From Actinoplanes sp. DH11 (GTDB lineage Bacteria; Actinomycetota; Actinomycetes; Mycobacteriales; Micromonosporaceae), in NCBI RefSeq assembly GCF_020873875.1, contig NZ_JAHWGU010000013.1, positions 1-52,954 on the forward strand: a stretch of 52,954 nucleotides of DNA, given 5' to 3'. Below, one piece after another: positions 33,776 to 41,300 of this stretch (its first letter is position 1; each line of letters begins with the position of its first letter). The translations under genes were made by a program, and so were the position numbers. The notes beneath the pieces are model-generated. The model was given only the letters and a program-made list of their open reading frames with translations, was not told the DNA's origin and ran no database searches.

Positions 33776-33819
33776 GGGCGGCGGGCGGCAAAGAGCCGGG
33801 CGGCGGGCGGCGAAGAGCC
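33776..33819. repeat. two 22-bp direct repeats downstream of ecfT
   Basis: GGGCGGCGGGCGGC followed by A/G-AAGAGCC occurs at 33776-33797 and directly again at 33798-33819 with one mismatch. Just left of it (33747-33768) is a second copy of the ecfT 3' end (CCGACGATCGG core), suggesting a small local duplication. Confidence 0.75.
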
Positions 33820-33825
33820 GGCCGG

Positions 33826-34629
33826 TCAGCCGACGATCGGGCGGAAGAAGCCCAGCAGCACCGAGAGGGTCAGGATCGTGGCGGAGGCGATCACGGCGGT
33901 GACGACCAGGGCGGTGTCGGCGCCGGTGAAGTGCTGCCGTCGCGCGTACGTCCGCGGGATACCGGAGTCGAAGCCGCGCGCGTCCATCGCGACGGCCAGC
34001 CGCACACCGCGCCGCAACGCCCCGACCAGCAGCGCGAACGCGGTGGAGACGAAGAGCCGCAGCTTGGCGGCGGGGTTGCGCCCGGCGTCGACGCCGCGGG
34101 CCCGCCGGGCGAGGGTGAGCGCGCGCCATTCCTGACCGAGCAGCGGGAGCAGCCGGAACGCGGCGAGGGCGCCGATCGCGAACCGGGCCGGCGCCTTCGC
34201 GTTCTGCACCAGCGCGTCGGCCAGGTCGGTGGGGTCGGTGGTGGCGAAGACGATGATGCCGGGCAGGGCCACCGCGAAGATGCGCAGGATCAGCCCGGCG
34301 GCGGTGGCCACGACGCCGCTCGTCACGTCGAACGGCCCGAGCGAGAAGTACAGGGTGCCGCTGCGGTCGGCGGCGAACAGGGTCATCGCGACGAGGACGC
34401 CGGCGGCGGCGAGCAGCAGCGGTGCGGCCCGGCGCAGCAGGACGCCGAACCGGACACCGAAGAGCGGTAGCAGCGCCAGTTCCAGGACGAGGGCGACGGC
34501 CGGCGCGAACGGGTCCACCGTGGAGATCAGCGGCAGGGAGAAGAGCAGCGCGGCGGCCAGCTTGGCGACCGGGTTGCGCCGGGCGAGGGGTGCGGACGGG
34601 TCGGCGATGGGTTCGAGGGCGAGGGTCAC
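33826..34629 (-). CDS. ECF transporter transmembrane component EcfT (YkoC-like)
   Basis: Membrane coupling subunit of an energy-coupling-factor vitamin transporter. The 267-aa protein has about six hydrophobic helices and the two Ala-Arg-Gly coupling motifs of EcfT in ARRARGVDAG and AVAMDARGFDSG that contact the ATPases. Start is the GTG overlapping the stop of the ATPase gene (GTGA). It is last in the riboswitch-controlled operon ykoE-ecfAA-ecfT, so the cargo should be thiamin or its HMP precursor. The C-terminal coding end appears duplicated in the spacer downstream. Confidence 0.88.
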   Translation of the reverse strand: MTLALEPIADPSAPLARRNPVAKLAAALLFSLPLISTVDPFAPAVALVLELALLPLFGVRFGVLLRRAAPLLLAAAGVLVAMTLFAADRSGTLYFSLGPFDVTSGVVATAAGLILRIFAVALPGIIVFATTDPTDLADALVQNAKAPARFAIGALAAFRLLPLLGQEWRALTLARRARGVDAGRNPAAKLRLFVSTAFALLVGALRRGVRLAVAMDARGFDSGIPRTYARRQHFTGADTALVVTAVIASATILTLSVLLGFFRPIVG

Positions 34630-36056
34630 GGCCGGACCCTCCGGGGCAGCGGTTCCGGGTCCGGCTCGCCCAGACCGATGGCGCGATCGGCGAGGGTACG
34701 CACGAACGCCTCGTCGTGGGTGACCGCGAGGATCCCGTGCCCGGCGTCGCGCAACTCCGCGAGCAGGGTGATCAGTTCCAGCCACGTGCGGCGGTCCTGG
34801 CCGAACGTCGGCTCGTCCAGCACGAGCAGCCGGGGCGCGGTGGCGAGAGCCGTGGCGACGCTGAGGCGCCGGGCCTCACCGCCGGAGAGGGTGTACGGGT
34901 TCGCCCCGGCCAGCTTCGTCAGGCGCAGCCGCTCCAGCAGGTCGTCGACGATCCGCCGGGTCTCGGCGGGGGAGCGGCCGATCCGGCGTGGCCCGAGCGC
35001 CAGTTCGTCGGCGACCCGGCCGGTGACGAACTGGTGTTCCGGGTTCTGGAAGACGGACCCGATCCGCTGGGTGAGGGTGGTGGCCCGCCAGCGGTGCGGC
35101 GGCCGCTTGTCGCCGAACGCCTCGATCCGCCCGGAGTCCGGTGCCAGCAGGCCGCCCAGCAGCAGCGCGAGCGTCGACTTGCCGGCGCCGTTGGGCCCGG
35201 TCACGGCGAGCACCTCACTGTCGCCCACAGCGATCGAAACCGGTCGGAGCCGGCCACGGACGGCGACGTGCTCCGCTCGTACCAGATGGTCTGTGGGCCT
35301 GGTCGTGGCCCGGACCGCCGGGAAGCTGAAACCGGGCACCCAGACCCCGTCCGCCGCCAGTCGGTCGCCATAGGCCGCGAAGATCACTTCGGGCGCGCCG
35401 TCGGCGCGCACCCCGCCGCCCGGCTCCAGCACCACCACCCGGTCCACCAGCGGCAGCGCCTCGGCCACCCGGTGCTCCACAATGATCATCGTGGTCTCCG
35501 GGCCGATGGCCTGGCCGACCGCCTCCCGGATCAGGGTGGCGCCGGGCGGGTCGAGGTTCGCGGTGGGTTCGTCGAGCAGCAGCAGCCCGGGCCGCAGGGC
35601 GAGGACCCCGGCGAGCGCCAGGCGCTGCGCCTCGCCGCCGGAGAGCGCGGCGGTGGAGCGATTGATCGGGTACGGGAAGCCGACCCGATCCAGCACGTCA
35701 CTCACCCGTGGCCAGATCTCACCGGCCGGCACGCCCCGGTTCTCCAGGCCGAACGCCACGTCGTCGCCGCTGCGAGCCATCACCAGCTGGGTCTGCGGGT
35801 CCTGGAAGACGACGCCGGTCCGTTCGCGCGCCTTGGCCGGCTCCAGCCCGTCGATCTCGATGACGCCCTCGGCCTCGCCGGAATCGTCCGGCAGCAGACC
35901 GGCGAGCGCGGCGAGCAGGGTGCTCTTGCCGGCGCCGGAGGGACCGAGCAGCAGCACCCGTTCGCCGTGCCGGACGTGCAGGTCCAGCCCGCGGACCGCC
36001 CAGGCGCGGCGCCCGGCGTGCCGCCACCCGAACCCGCTGAACCGAACCTCGCTCAC
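34626..36056 (-). CDS. duplicated ECF transporter ATPase (YkoD-like)
   Basis: Two ABC ATPase domains fused in one 476-aa chain, equivalent to EcfA and EcfA'. First domain: Walker A GPSGAGKST, signature LSGGEAQRLA, Walker B LLLLDEPTANLD. Second domain: GPNGAGKST, LSGGEARRLS, LLVLDEPTFGQD. Q-loops (VFQDPQTQ, VFQNPEHQ) and switch His residues are present, so both sites look functional. Start is GTG, 1 bp after the ykoE stop. It powers uptake with EcfT and the YkoE S component. Confidence 0.93.
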   Translation of the reverse strand: MSEVRFSGFGWRHAGRRAWAVRGLDLHVRHGERVLLLGPSGAGKSTLLAALAGLLPDDSGEAEGVIEIDGLEPAKARERTGVVFQDPQTQLVMARSGDDVAFGLENRGVPAGEIWPRVSDVLDRVGFPYPINRSTAALSGGEAQRLALAGVLALRPGLLLLDEPTANLDPPGATLIREAVGQAIGPETTMIIVEHRVAEALPLVDRVVVLEPGGGVRADGAPEVIFAAYGDRLAADGVWVPGFSFPAVRATTRPTDHLVRAEHVAVRGRLRPVSIAVGDSEVLAVTGPNGAGKSTLALLLGGLLAPDSGRIEAFGDKRPPHRWRATTLTQRIGSVFQNPEHQFVTGRVADELALGPRRIGRSPAETRRIVDDLLERLRLTKLAGANPYTLSGGEARRLSVATALATAPRLLVLDEPTFGQDRRTWLELITLLAELRDAGHGILAVTHDEAFVRTLADRAIGLGEPDPEPLPRRVRP

Positions 36057-36057
36057 G

Positions 36058-36648
36058 TCAGATCAGTGCCCGTTCCCGGCCCGCTCCGAACCGGTCCAGG
36101 ACACCTGTCGGCGCGAGCGCCCGGACCAGCAGCCAGCTGCCCAGCCCGGCCACGAGGACGCTGCTCACCACGGTGAAGGCGCCGTACGGCACCCGGTAGC
36201 TCCACAGCTCGTACGCGTAGGTCCAGGCGAAGAAGTCGTAGATCGCCGCACTGAGGCCGGTCAGCGCGCCGGCGAGCAGGGCGATCGGCAGCTTGTAGGA
36301 CCGGTAGCGCAGCGCCGCGAACGCCAGCTCGGCGCCCGCGCCCTGGATCAGGCCCTGCAGGATGACGGTCCCGCCCCACTTGTTGCCGAGCAGCGCGGAC
36401 AGGATCGCCGCGACGGTCTCGGTGTAGAGCGCGGCCCCCGGCTTCCGGATGATCAGGCCACCCAGCACGGCCGGCATCAGCCAGATCCCGTAGAGGATCG
36501 ACTGTGCCGGCGGGAAGAACGCGAACGCCGCCTCGGTGACCGACCAGACCGTGTTCCAGGCCCAAAAGATCACGCCGAACGCCACGGCGATCACCGAGGC
36601 GATCACGATGTCTATCGTGCGCCATCGATTCGGATTGGTGTTGCTCAT
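36058..36648 (-). CDS. ykoE: YkoE-type thiamin/HMP-binding ECF S component
   Basis: Membrane substrate-binding subunit for thiamin or hydroxymethylpyrimidine. The 196-aa protein has about five or six helices (IDIVIASVIAVAFGVIFWAW, GIWLMPAVLGGLIIRKPGAA, GGTVILQGLIQGAGAELAFA, plus two C-terminal ones), with the conserved NKWGGTVILQGLIQG block of YkoE. The ATG was chosen for its GGGAGGCG ribosome-binding site; further upstream codons lie in the riboswitch leader. A TPP riboswitch precedes it, so expression falls when thiamin pyrophosphate is abundant. Confidence 0.92.
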   Translation of the reverse strand: MSNTNPNRWRTIDIVIASVIAVAFGVIFWAWNTVWSVTEAAFAFFPPAQSILYGIWLMPAVLGGLIIRKPGAALYTETVAAILSALLGNKWGGTVILQGLIQGAGAELAFAALRYRSYKLPIALLAGALTGLSAAIYDFFAWTYAYELWSYRVPYGAFTVVSSVLVAGLGSWLLVRALAPTGVLDRFGAGRERALI

Positions 36649-36654
36649 GAAACG

Positions 36655-36676
36655 CCTCCCAGCGGGTACCGGGAGG
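36655..36676 (-). promoter_or_regulatory. hairpin that can hide the ykoE ribosome-binding site
   Basis: On the minus strand CCTCCC (36671-36676) can pair with GGGAGG (36655-36660), which is the ribosome-binding site of ykoE. This is a simple expression platform for translational control by the TPP riboswitch just upstream. Confidence 0.55.
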
Positions 36677-36734
36677 AGACGCACGCCGCGGACGGGCAAC
36701 GGTGCCCGGACACGGCGCGGCTGGGAAAGACCGA

Positions 36735-36820
36735 ACTTCCTGCGCTGGCATTACCCAGATCAGGTACGAGGGTCTGCGGCGTGGCCGCACTCTCAGCGCT
36801 GTGCGCTCCCCTGTCGGATC
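36735..36820 (-). ncRNA. TPP riboswitch (thi box)
   Basis: The minus strand carries the conserved thi-box parts in order: ACAGGGGAGC near 36805-36815, GCTGAGAGTGCGG, then GACCCTCGTACCTGATCTGG (about 36756-36775) and GTAATGCCAGCGCAGGAAG. This is the canonical TPP aptamer, about 90 nt upstream of ykoE. A hairpin at the ribosome-binding site suggests translational regulation. Confidence 0.95.
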
Positions 36821-36913
36821 GAGGTCCGCCCGCGGAAGCGGACGAACTTCGGTGTATGTGCTTCGATGACGCTAACACCTGGTGAATCGCCGGGATAGGG
36901 AGGTAGCAGTCAC

Positions 36914-37732
36914 ATGGAGATCAAAGCTCGTGGCCTGACGTTCGAGGTGTCCGAGGGCGGGCCACAGGACGGCGAGCCGGTGCTGCTGCTGCACGGTTTC
37001 CCGCAGGACAACCGGGAGTTCGAGCGGATCCTGCCGCGCCTGCACGCGGCCGGCCTCCGGACGTACGCGCTGAACCAGCGCGGCTACTCGCCCGGCGCGC
37101 GGCCCGCCGACGTCGAGGAGTACCAGCTGACCGAGGCGGTGGCCGACGCCCGCGCCGTGCTCGACGAGCTCGGCGTCGACCGGGCGCACGTGGTCGGCCA
37201 CGACTGGGGCGCGCAGGTCGCCTGGGTGCTCGCGGCCGGTCACCCCGACCGGGTCCGTACCCTCACCGCGATCTCCGTGCCGCACCCGCGGGCCATGCTG
37301 CTGGCGATGCGCGTCCGGCCGTCGCAGAAGGCCCGGCTCAGCTACTTCGGGGTGTTCCGCTCGGCGGCGGCCGAACGCCTGCTGCTGGGGCGCGACGCCG
37401 CGGTGCTGCGCTGGATGTTCCGGCCGCTGTCGGCCGAGCGGACCCAGCGGTACGTGGACGCGGCGCGCGAACCGGGCCGGCTGACCGCGGGACTGAACTG
37501 GTACCGGGCGTACCGCACCGACCAGGTGGCCGGGACCGGTGTGATCACGGTGCCGACGACCTACGTGTGGAGTGACCGGGACGGCGTGGTGGGGCTGACC
37601 GCCGCACTGCGTACCGCCGACTGGGTCTCCGCCGACTACCAGCTCGTGGCGATGCGCGGGGTCAGTCACTGGGTGCCCGAGGAGGCTCCGGAGGAGCTGG
37701 CCGACGCCGTCCTGGCACGCATCGGAGTTTGA
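36914..37732 (+). CDS. alpha/beta hydrolase, epoxide hydrolase-like
   Basis: A 272-aa alpha/beta-fold hydrolase. The nucleophile-elbow motif is GHDWG (95-99) with Asp 97, not Ser, as in epoxide hydrolases and haloalkane dehalogenases. HGFP (27-30) forms the oxyanion side, WSDRDGVV supplies the acid and RGVSHWVPEEAP the catalytic His. Cap tyrosines typical of epoxide hydrolases are plausible (NWYRAY). Substrate unknown. ATG with GGGAGG 10 nt upstream. It is divergent from the thiamin operon across its riboswitch region. Confidence 0.87.
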   Translation: MEIKARGLTFEVSEGGPQDGEPVLLLHGFPQDNREFERILPRLHAAGLRTYALNQRGYSPGARPADVEEYQLTEAVADARAVLDELGVDRAHVVGHDWGAQVAWVLAAGHPDRVRTLTAISVPHPRAMLLAMRVRPSQKARLSYFGVFRSAAAERLLLGRDAAVLRWMFRPLSAERTQRYVDAAREPGRLTAGLNWYRAYRTDQVAGTGVITVPTTYVWSDRDGVVGLTAALRTADWVSADYQLVAMRGVSHWVPEEAPEELADAVLARIGV

Positions 37733-37752
37733 TGATCGCCGCGTCGGGGAAC
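37727..37752 (+). promoter_or_regulatory. possible SigB/SigF-type promoter of the DUF6328 gene
   Basis: GTTT (37727-37730), 16 nt, GGGAAC (37747-37752). It spans the stop of the hydrolase gene and ends 10 nt before the ATG at 37763. The last two -10 positions are less ideal than in the 5462-5487 site. Confidence 0.35.
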
Positions 37753-37762
37753 CGGGCGCGGC

Positions 37763-38329
37763 ATGGCGGTCGATACATCTTCTCCTCGCAACAAAGAAAC
37801 CGAGAAGCAGCGCTGGGACCGTAACTTCGCGGACCTGCTGCAGGAGCTGCGCGTCGCACAGACCGGCGTGCAGATCCTCTTCGCGTTCCTGCTCACGCTG
37901 CCGTTCAGCAACGGTTTCCCCAACGCCACGAACTTCCAGAAGGACACCTATGTCGTAGCCCTGATCAGTGCCGCCTTCGCCACCGCGATGATCATTTCTC
38001 CGGTGGCGTTCCACCGGGCGCTGTTCCGGCAGGGCCGCAAGCCGGAACTGGTGCGGTACGCGCACCGGATGGCCTCCGGCGGCCTCGCCTTCATGCTGAT
38101 CTCGATGGTCAGCAGCGTCCTGCTGATCACCGACTACGTGCTGGACTGGAAGTGGGCGATCCCGCTCACCGTGATCACCGCCGTCTGGTTCCTCGGCCTC
38201 TGGGTCGCCCTCCCGTTCGCGCACCGCAACTGGGGTGAGGACGACGACGAGGACGGTTACGTCATCGACGACGCGAAGGACCGGAAGTCGGCGAAGAAGC
38301 GCGACGAGGACGCAGACCGAGACTCCTGA
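37763..38329 (+). CDS. DUF6328 family membrane protein
   Basis: A 188-aa protein with a charged N-terminus, four hydrophobic helices (VQILFAFLLTLPFSNGF, VALISAAFATAMIISPVAF, GGLAFMLISMVSSVLLITDY, AIPLTVITAVWFLGLWVALP) and a strongly acidic then basic C-terminal tail. The segment LLQELRVAQTGVQILFAFLL and the following FHRALFRQGRK are typical of DUF6328, whose function is unknown. Its 3' end overlaps the convergent gene by 68 bp. A weak SigB/SigF-like box upstream hints at stress control. Confidence 0.78.
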   Translation: MAVDTSSPRNKETEKQRWDRNFADLLQELRVAQTGVQILFAFLLTLPFSNGFPNATNFQKDTYVVALISAAFATAMIISPVAFHRALFRQGRKPELVRYAHRMASGGLAFMLISMVSSVLLITDYVLDWKWAIPLTVITAVWFLGLWVALPFAHRNWGEDDDEDGYVIDDAKDRKSAKKRDEDADRDS

Positions 38330-38903
38330 GCTCCAGTTCGGCGAGTGCGTCGACGGCGTCCTCATCGCCGGCCCGCCAGCTCTGCGCGATGTCCGGGCCC
38401 AGCCGGGACAACTCGCGGAGCGGGCGGCCGGCGAGCGCGCGCAACGCCAGCAGGTCCCGGCCGGCCGGGTCGTCGCGGACCGCGGCGGCCAGAGCGGCCC
38501 GGCGCATCCAGCGCAGACGCAGCGGCAACCAGAGGAAGAGCACGAGCGCCAGCGGCACCGCGATCGCCACCAGCGGCAGGATCAGCGCCAGCTGATCGAC
38601 GAAGTCCTGCTGGTCCTGCCCGGCCTCGGCAATCGCCCGGGCGGCGTCGGCGGCACCGGTGAACGGCTTGGTCAGGTCGTCGCCGACGACTGGGACCCGG
38701 CCCACCTTGCCGCCCGCGTCGGCCAGGTTGTCCGCGATGCCGCTGCCGGCCGACTCCAGTTTGGCACCCGGGACGGCCAGTTTCTCGACGGTGTCGTGGA
38801 CCCACATGGCGACCCGGATCCACAGATAGATCCAGAGGACCACGAGGATGTCGGTGACGAGCTGGCGGATCGCGGTGGGCAGCCGGTCGGCGTAGGGCTT
38901 CAC
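38262..38903 (-). CDS. two-helix membrane protein of unknown function
   Basis: A 213-aa protein not assigned to a family. It has one membrane helix near residues 15-36 (LVTDILVVLWIYLWIRVAMW), a loop of about 75 residues with a repeated DAxRAIAE type helix, a second helix pair near 107-128 (LALILPLVAIAVPLALVLFL) and a basic cytoplasmic tail. The GTG at 38903 is chosen because GAGGCT ends 7 nt upstream and earlier codons overlap zur. The last 22 codons overlap the DUF6328 gene on the other strand, so the exact C-terminus deserves caution. Confidence 0.6.
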   Translation of the reverse strand: MKPYADRLPTAIRQLVTDILVVLWIYLWIRVAMWVHDTVEKLAVPGAKLESAGSGIADNLADAGGKVGRVPVVGDDLTKPFTGAADAARAIAEAGQDQQDFVDQLALILPLVAIAVPLALVLFLWLPLRLRWMRRAALAAAVRDDPAGRDLLALRALAGRPLRELSRLGPDIAQSWRAGDEDAVDALAELELRSLGLRPRRASSPTSGPSRRR

Positions 38904-38920
38904 ACGCGAAAGCCTCGCAC

Positions 38921-39322
38921 TCAGCCCTTCGCGGCGCACTCCTGGCAGGTGCCGAAAATCTCCAGCGTGTGCGAGACGTCCACGAAGCCGTGCTGCCCGG
39001 CGACCTTGTCCGCCCAGGACTCCACCGCCGGCCCGGCCACCTCGACGGTCCGGCCGCAGGACCGGCAGACCAGGTGGTGGTGATGGCCCTGGCTGCACCG
39101 CCGGTAGAGGTGCTCGCCACCGGGTGGGCGCATCACGTCGATCTCACCGGAGTCGGCCAGCCCCTGCAACGTCCGGTAGACCGTGGTGAGACCGACCCGC
39201 TCGCCGCGGTCACGCAGCATCGCGTGCAGGTCCTGTGCGCTGTGGAAGCCCTCGGTCTCGGCGAGGACGGCGCTCACCGCGCTGCGCTGCTTCGTGTTTC
39301 GAGGGGTCGTTTCCGCGTTCAC
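38921..39322 (-). CDS. zur: zinc uptake regulator Zur (Fur family)
   Basis: Fur-family repressor predicted to sense zinc. The 133-aa protein has the winged-helix segment TTVYRTLQGLADSGEIDV, the His/Cys region CSQGHHHHLVCRSCG (Cys 76, 86, 89) and C-terminal CQEC (126, 129) that form structural and regulatory zinc sites. It sits in the znuACB operon next to an SmtB-type regulator, as in other actinobacteria where zur and smtB adjoin near glyS. The GTG start overlaps the smtB stop (GTGA). With zinc bound it should close the palindromic box upstream of znuA. Confidence 0.9.
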   Translation of the reverse strand: MNAETTPRNTKQRSAVSAVLAETEGFHSAQDLHAMLRDRGERVGLTTVYRTLQGLADSGEIDVMRPPGGEHLYRRCSQGHHHHLVCRSCGRTVEVAGPAVESWADKVAGQHGFVDVSHTLEIFGTCQECAAKG

Positions 39323-39618
39323 TGTCGGCTCTCCCTGGCATGGCTCACCGCGTCGGCGACGATGTGGGCGACGTGTTCGTCCACCAGGGAGTATGCGATC
39401 TCCCGTCCCTGGCGGACACCCCGCACCACGCCCGCCCCGCGCAGGACCCGCAGGTGCTGGGAGACGAGGGGCTGAGGGGCGCCCAGTTTCTCCACGAGGT
39501 CGTGCACGCAGCGCTCGCCGGCGCCCAGCTCGGTCACGATCGCCACGCGGATCGGTGCGGAGAGGGCGCGCAACAGGGCCCCCGCCGACTCGTACGCTTC
39601 GTATCCGATGGTCGTCAT
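39319..39618 (-). CDS. smtB: ArsR/SmtB-family zinc-sensing repressor
   Basis: A 99-aa winged-helix repressor of the ArsR/SmtB family. The recognition region is APQPLVSQHLRVLRGAGVV. The C-terminal helix contains Asp 80-x-His 82-x10-His 93-x2-Glu 96, the alpha-5 zinc site of SmtB/CzrA-type sensors, so zinc is the likely inducer. In mycobacteria the neighbouring smtB represses zur; the overlap with zur here fits that logic. A TACGGT hexamer 10 nt before the ATG may be an internal promoter. Confidence 0.88.
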   Translation of the reverse strand: MTTIGYEAYESAGALLRALSAPIRVAIVTELGAGERCVHDLVEKLGAPQPLVSQHLRVLRGAGVVRGVRQGREIAYSLVDEHVAHIVADAVSHARESRQ

Positions 39619-39648
39619 GGCTGCGACCACCGTACAGCGGTGCGGCGC

Positions 39649-40515
39649 TCAGACATGCAGCACGACATCCGGAGGTTCGGCGGCGACCGGCGGCCGTGAC
39701 CGCCGGACCACGGCCCGGCGCAGCACGCCGGCCAGCGTGGTGCCGAGGAAGGCGGCCAGGGCCAGCAGCACCGTGGTGGCGCCGGGTGCGGTGTCCGCCT
39801 CGGCCGAGACCACGATGCCGGCGCCGGCCGCGCCCACGCCGATCAGCATGGCCACCGCCATCGTGCTGCGGAAGCCCCGGGTGACCTGCTGTGCCGCCGC
39901 CACCGGGACCACCATCAGCGCCGACACCAGGAGCAGGCCGACGGTACGCATCGCGATCGTCACGGTCACCGCCGTGGTCACCGCGAGCAGGATGTTGAGG
40001 GTCCGCACCGGCAGGCCGCTGACCCGGGCGTACTCCTCGTCGTTGCAGAGCGCGAAGAGCGCCGGCCGCAACGCCAGCATCGCGATCAGCACGGCCGCGC
40101 CGAGGCCGCCGATCACCGCGATGTCCTGCTCCGACGTGGTGATCAGGGAACCGAACAGGTACTGCATCAGGTTCGAGTTGCCCTTGTTGTCGGAGAGCCC
40201 GACGAGCACCACGCCACCGGCGATGCCGCCGTAGAAGAGCAGGGCCAGTGCGAGGTCGCCGGATGTGCGCCCGCGCTCGCGGATCAGCTCGACGCCGACC
40301 GCGCCGATGGTGGCGACCAGCACGGCGGCCAGCACCGGCGAGTTGTTGGTGAGCAGGCCCACGCCGACGCCGGTGAGCGCCACGTGCCCGATCCCGTCAC
40401 CGATCAGCGACAGCCGGCGCTGCACCAGGTAGATGCCGAGCGCCGGCGCGGCCAGCCCGATGATCAGCGCGCCGATCAGCGCGCGCTGCATGAAGGGGTA
40501 GGTGAGCAGTTCCAT
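39649..40515 (-). CDS. znuB: zinc ABC transporter permease ZnuB
   Basis: Membrane subunit of the high-affinity zinc importer (ABC-3 family). The 288-aa protein has eight or more helices with LVQRRLSLIGDGIGHVALTG, FYGGIAGGVVLVGLSDN and SALMVVPVAAAQQV blocks typical of the family. ATG overlaps the znuC stop by one base. It lies between znuC and the regulator pair and is therefore under the znuA Zur box. Confidence 0.92.
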   Translation of the reverse strand: MELLTYPFMQRALIGALIIGLAAPALGIYLVQRRLSLIGDGIGHVALTGVGVGLLTNNSPVLAAVLVATIGAVGVELIRERGRTSGDLALALLFYGGIAGGVVLVGLSDNKGNSNLMQYLFGSLITTSEQDIAVIGGLGAAVLIAMLALRPALFALCNDEEYARVSGLPVRTLNILLAVTTAVTVTIAMRTVGLLLVSALMVVPVAAAQQVTRGFRSTMAVAMLIGVGAAGAGIVVSAEADTAPGATTVLLALAAFLGTTLAGVLRRAVVRRSRPPVAAEPPDVVLHV

Positions 40516-41300
40516 CAGTACGCCTTCGTCTGTTCGGTGGGCGCCCACTCACAGATGCCGGCCTGGACCTCGTCGGCGTGCGGGTGCACGTGGTCGTGCC
40601 CCGGCTCGGCGTGGTGCCCGGCCGGTTCGGGCGGCGTCCCCTCGTGCGCGATCCGCCCGCCGTGCACCACGACGCCACGCCCGATCAGCGGCCGCAGCGG
40701 GCCGAGCTCGTGCAGCACCAGCATGATCGTGCCGCCGGCCGCGGTGAACCGGGTGAGTGCCGCGGCGAACGCCTCCTGACTGGCGGCGTCGACGCCGGCG
40801 TTCGGCTCGTCCAGCACCAGCAGGTCCGGCTTGCCGGCGAGGGCCCGGGCGATGAGCGTGCGCTGCTGCTGGCCGCCGGAGAGGGTGGCGACCGGGTCAC
40901 CGATCCGGTCCAGCAGCCCGACGCCGGCGAGCGCCTCGCGCACCGCGGTCTTGTCCGCCGCGCCGGGGAAGCGGAAGATGCCGCGCCGGGCCAGCCGCCC
41001 GGACGCGACGACCTCGCCGACCGTCGCGGGCACGCCGCTGCCGGCGCCGAGACGCTGTGGCACGTACCCGATCCGCTCCCAGTGCCGGAACCGGCGCTGC
41101 GGGGTGCCGAACAGCTCGATCTCGCCGCGGCGCAGTGGCACCAGGCCGAGGACGGTCCGGATCAGCGTGGACTTGCCGGACCCGTTGGCGCCGAGCACCG
41201 CGACGACGTCACCGGCGGCCACGCTCAGCGAGACGTCGCTGAGGACCTCCCGTCCGTCGTAGCCGGCGGCGGCGTGCCGTACCTCGACCACAGTGCTCAC
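40515..41300 (-). CDS. znuC: zinc ABC transporter ATP-binding protein ZnuC
   Basis: ATPase subunit of the zinc importer. The 261-aa protein has Walker A GANGSGKST, Q-loop YVPQRLG, signature LSGGQQQRT, Walker B LLVLDEPNAGVD and the switch His in VLHELG. The C-terminus carries a His-rich tail (GHHAEPGHDHVHPHADE) that might bind zinc. The GTG start overlaps znuA by 4 bp. Confidence 0.93.
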   Translation of the reverse strand: MSTVVEVRHAAAGYDGREVLSDVSLSVAAGDVVAVLGANGSGKSTLIRTVLGLVPLRRGEIELFGTPQRRFRHWERIGYVPQRLGAGSGVPATVGEVVASGRLARRGIFRFPGAADKTAVREALAGVGLLDRIGDPVATLSGGQQQRTLIARALAGKPDLLVLDEPNAGVDAASQEAFAAALTRFTAAGGTIMLVLHELGPLRPLIGRGVVVHGGRIAHEGTPPEPAGHHAEPGHDHVHPHADEVQAGICEWAPTEQTKAY

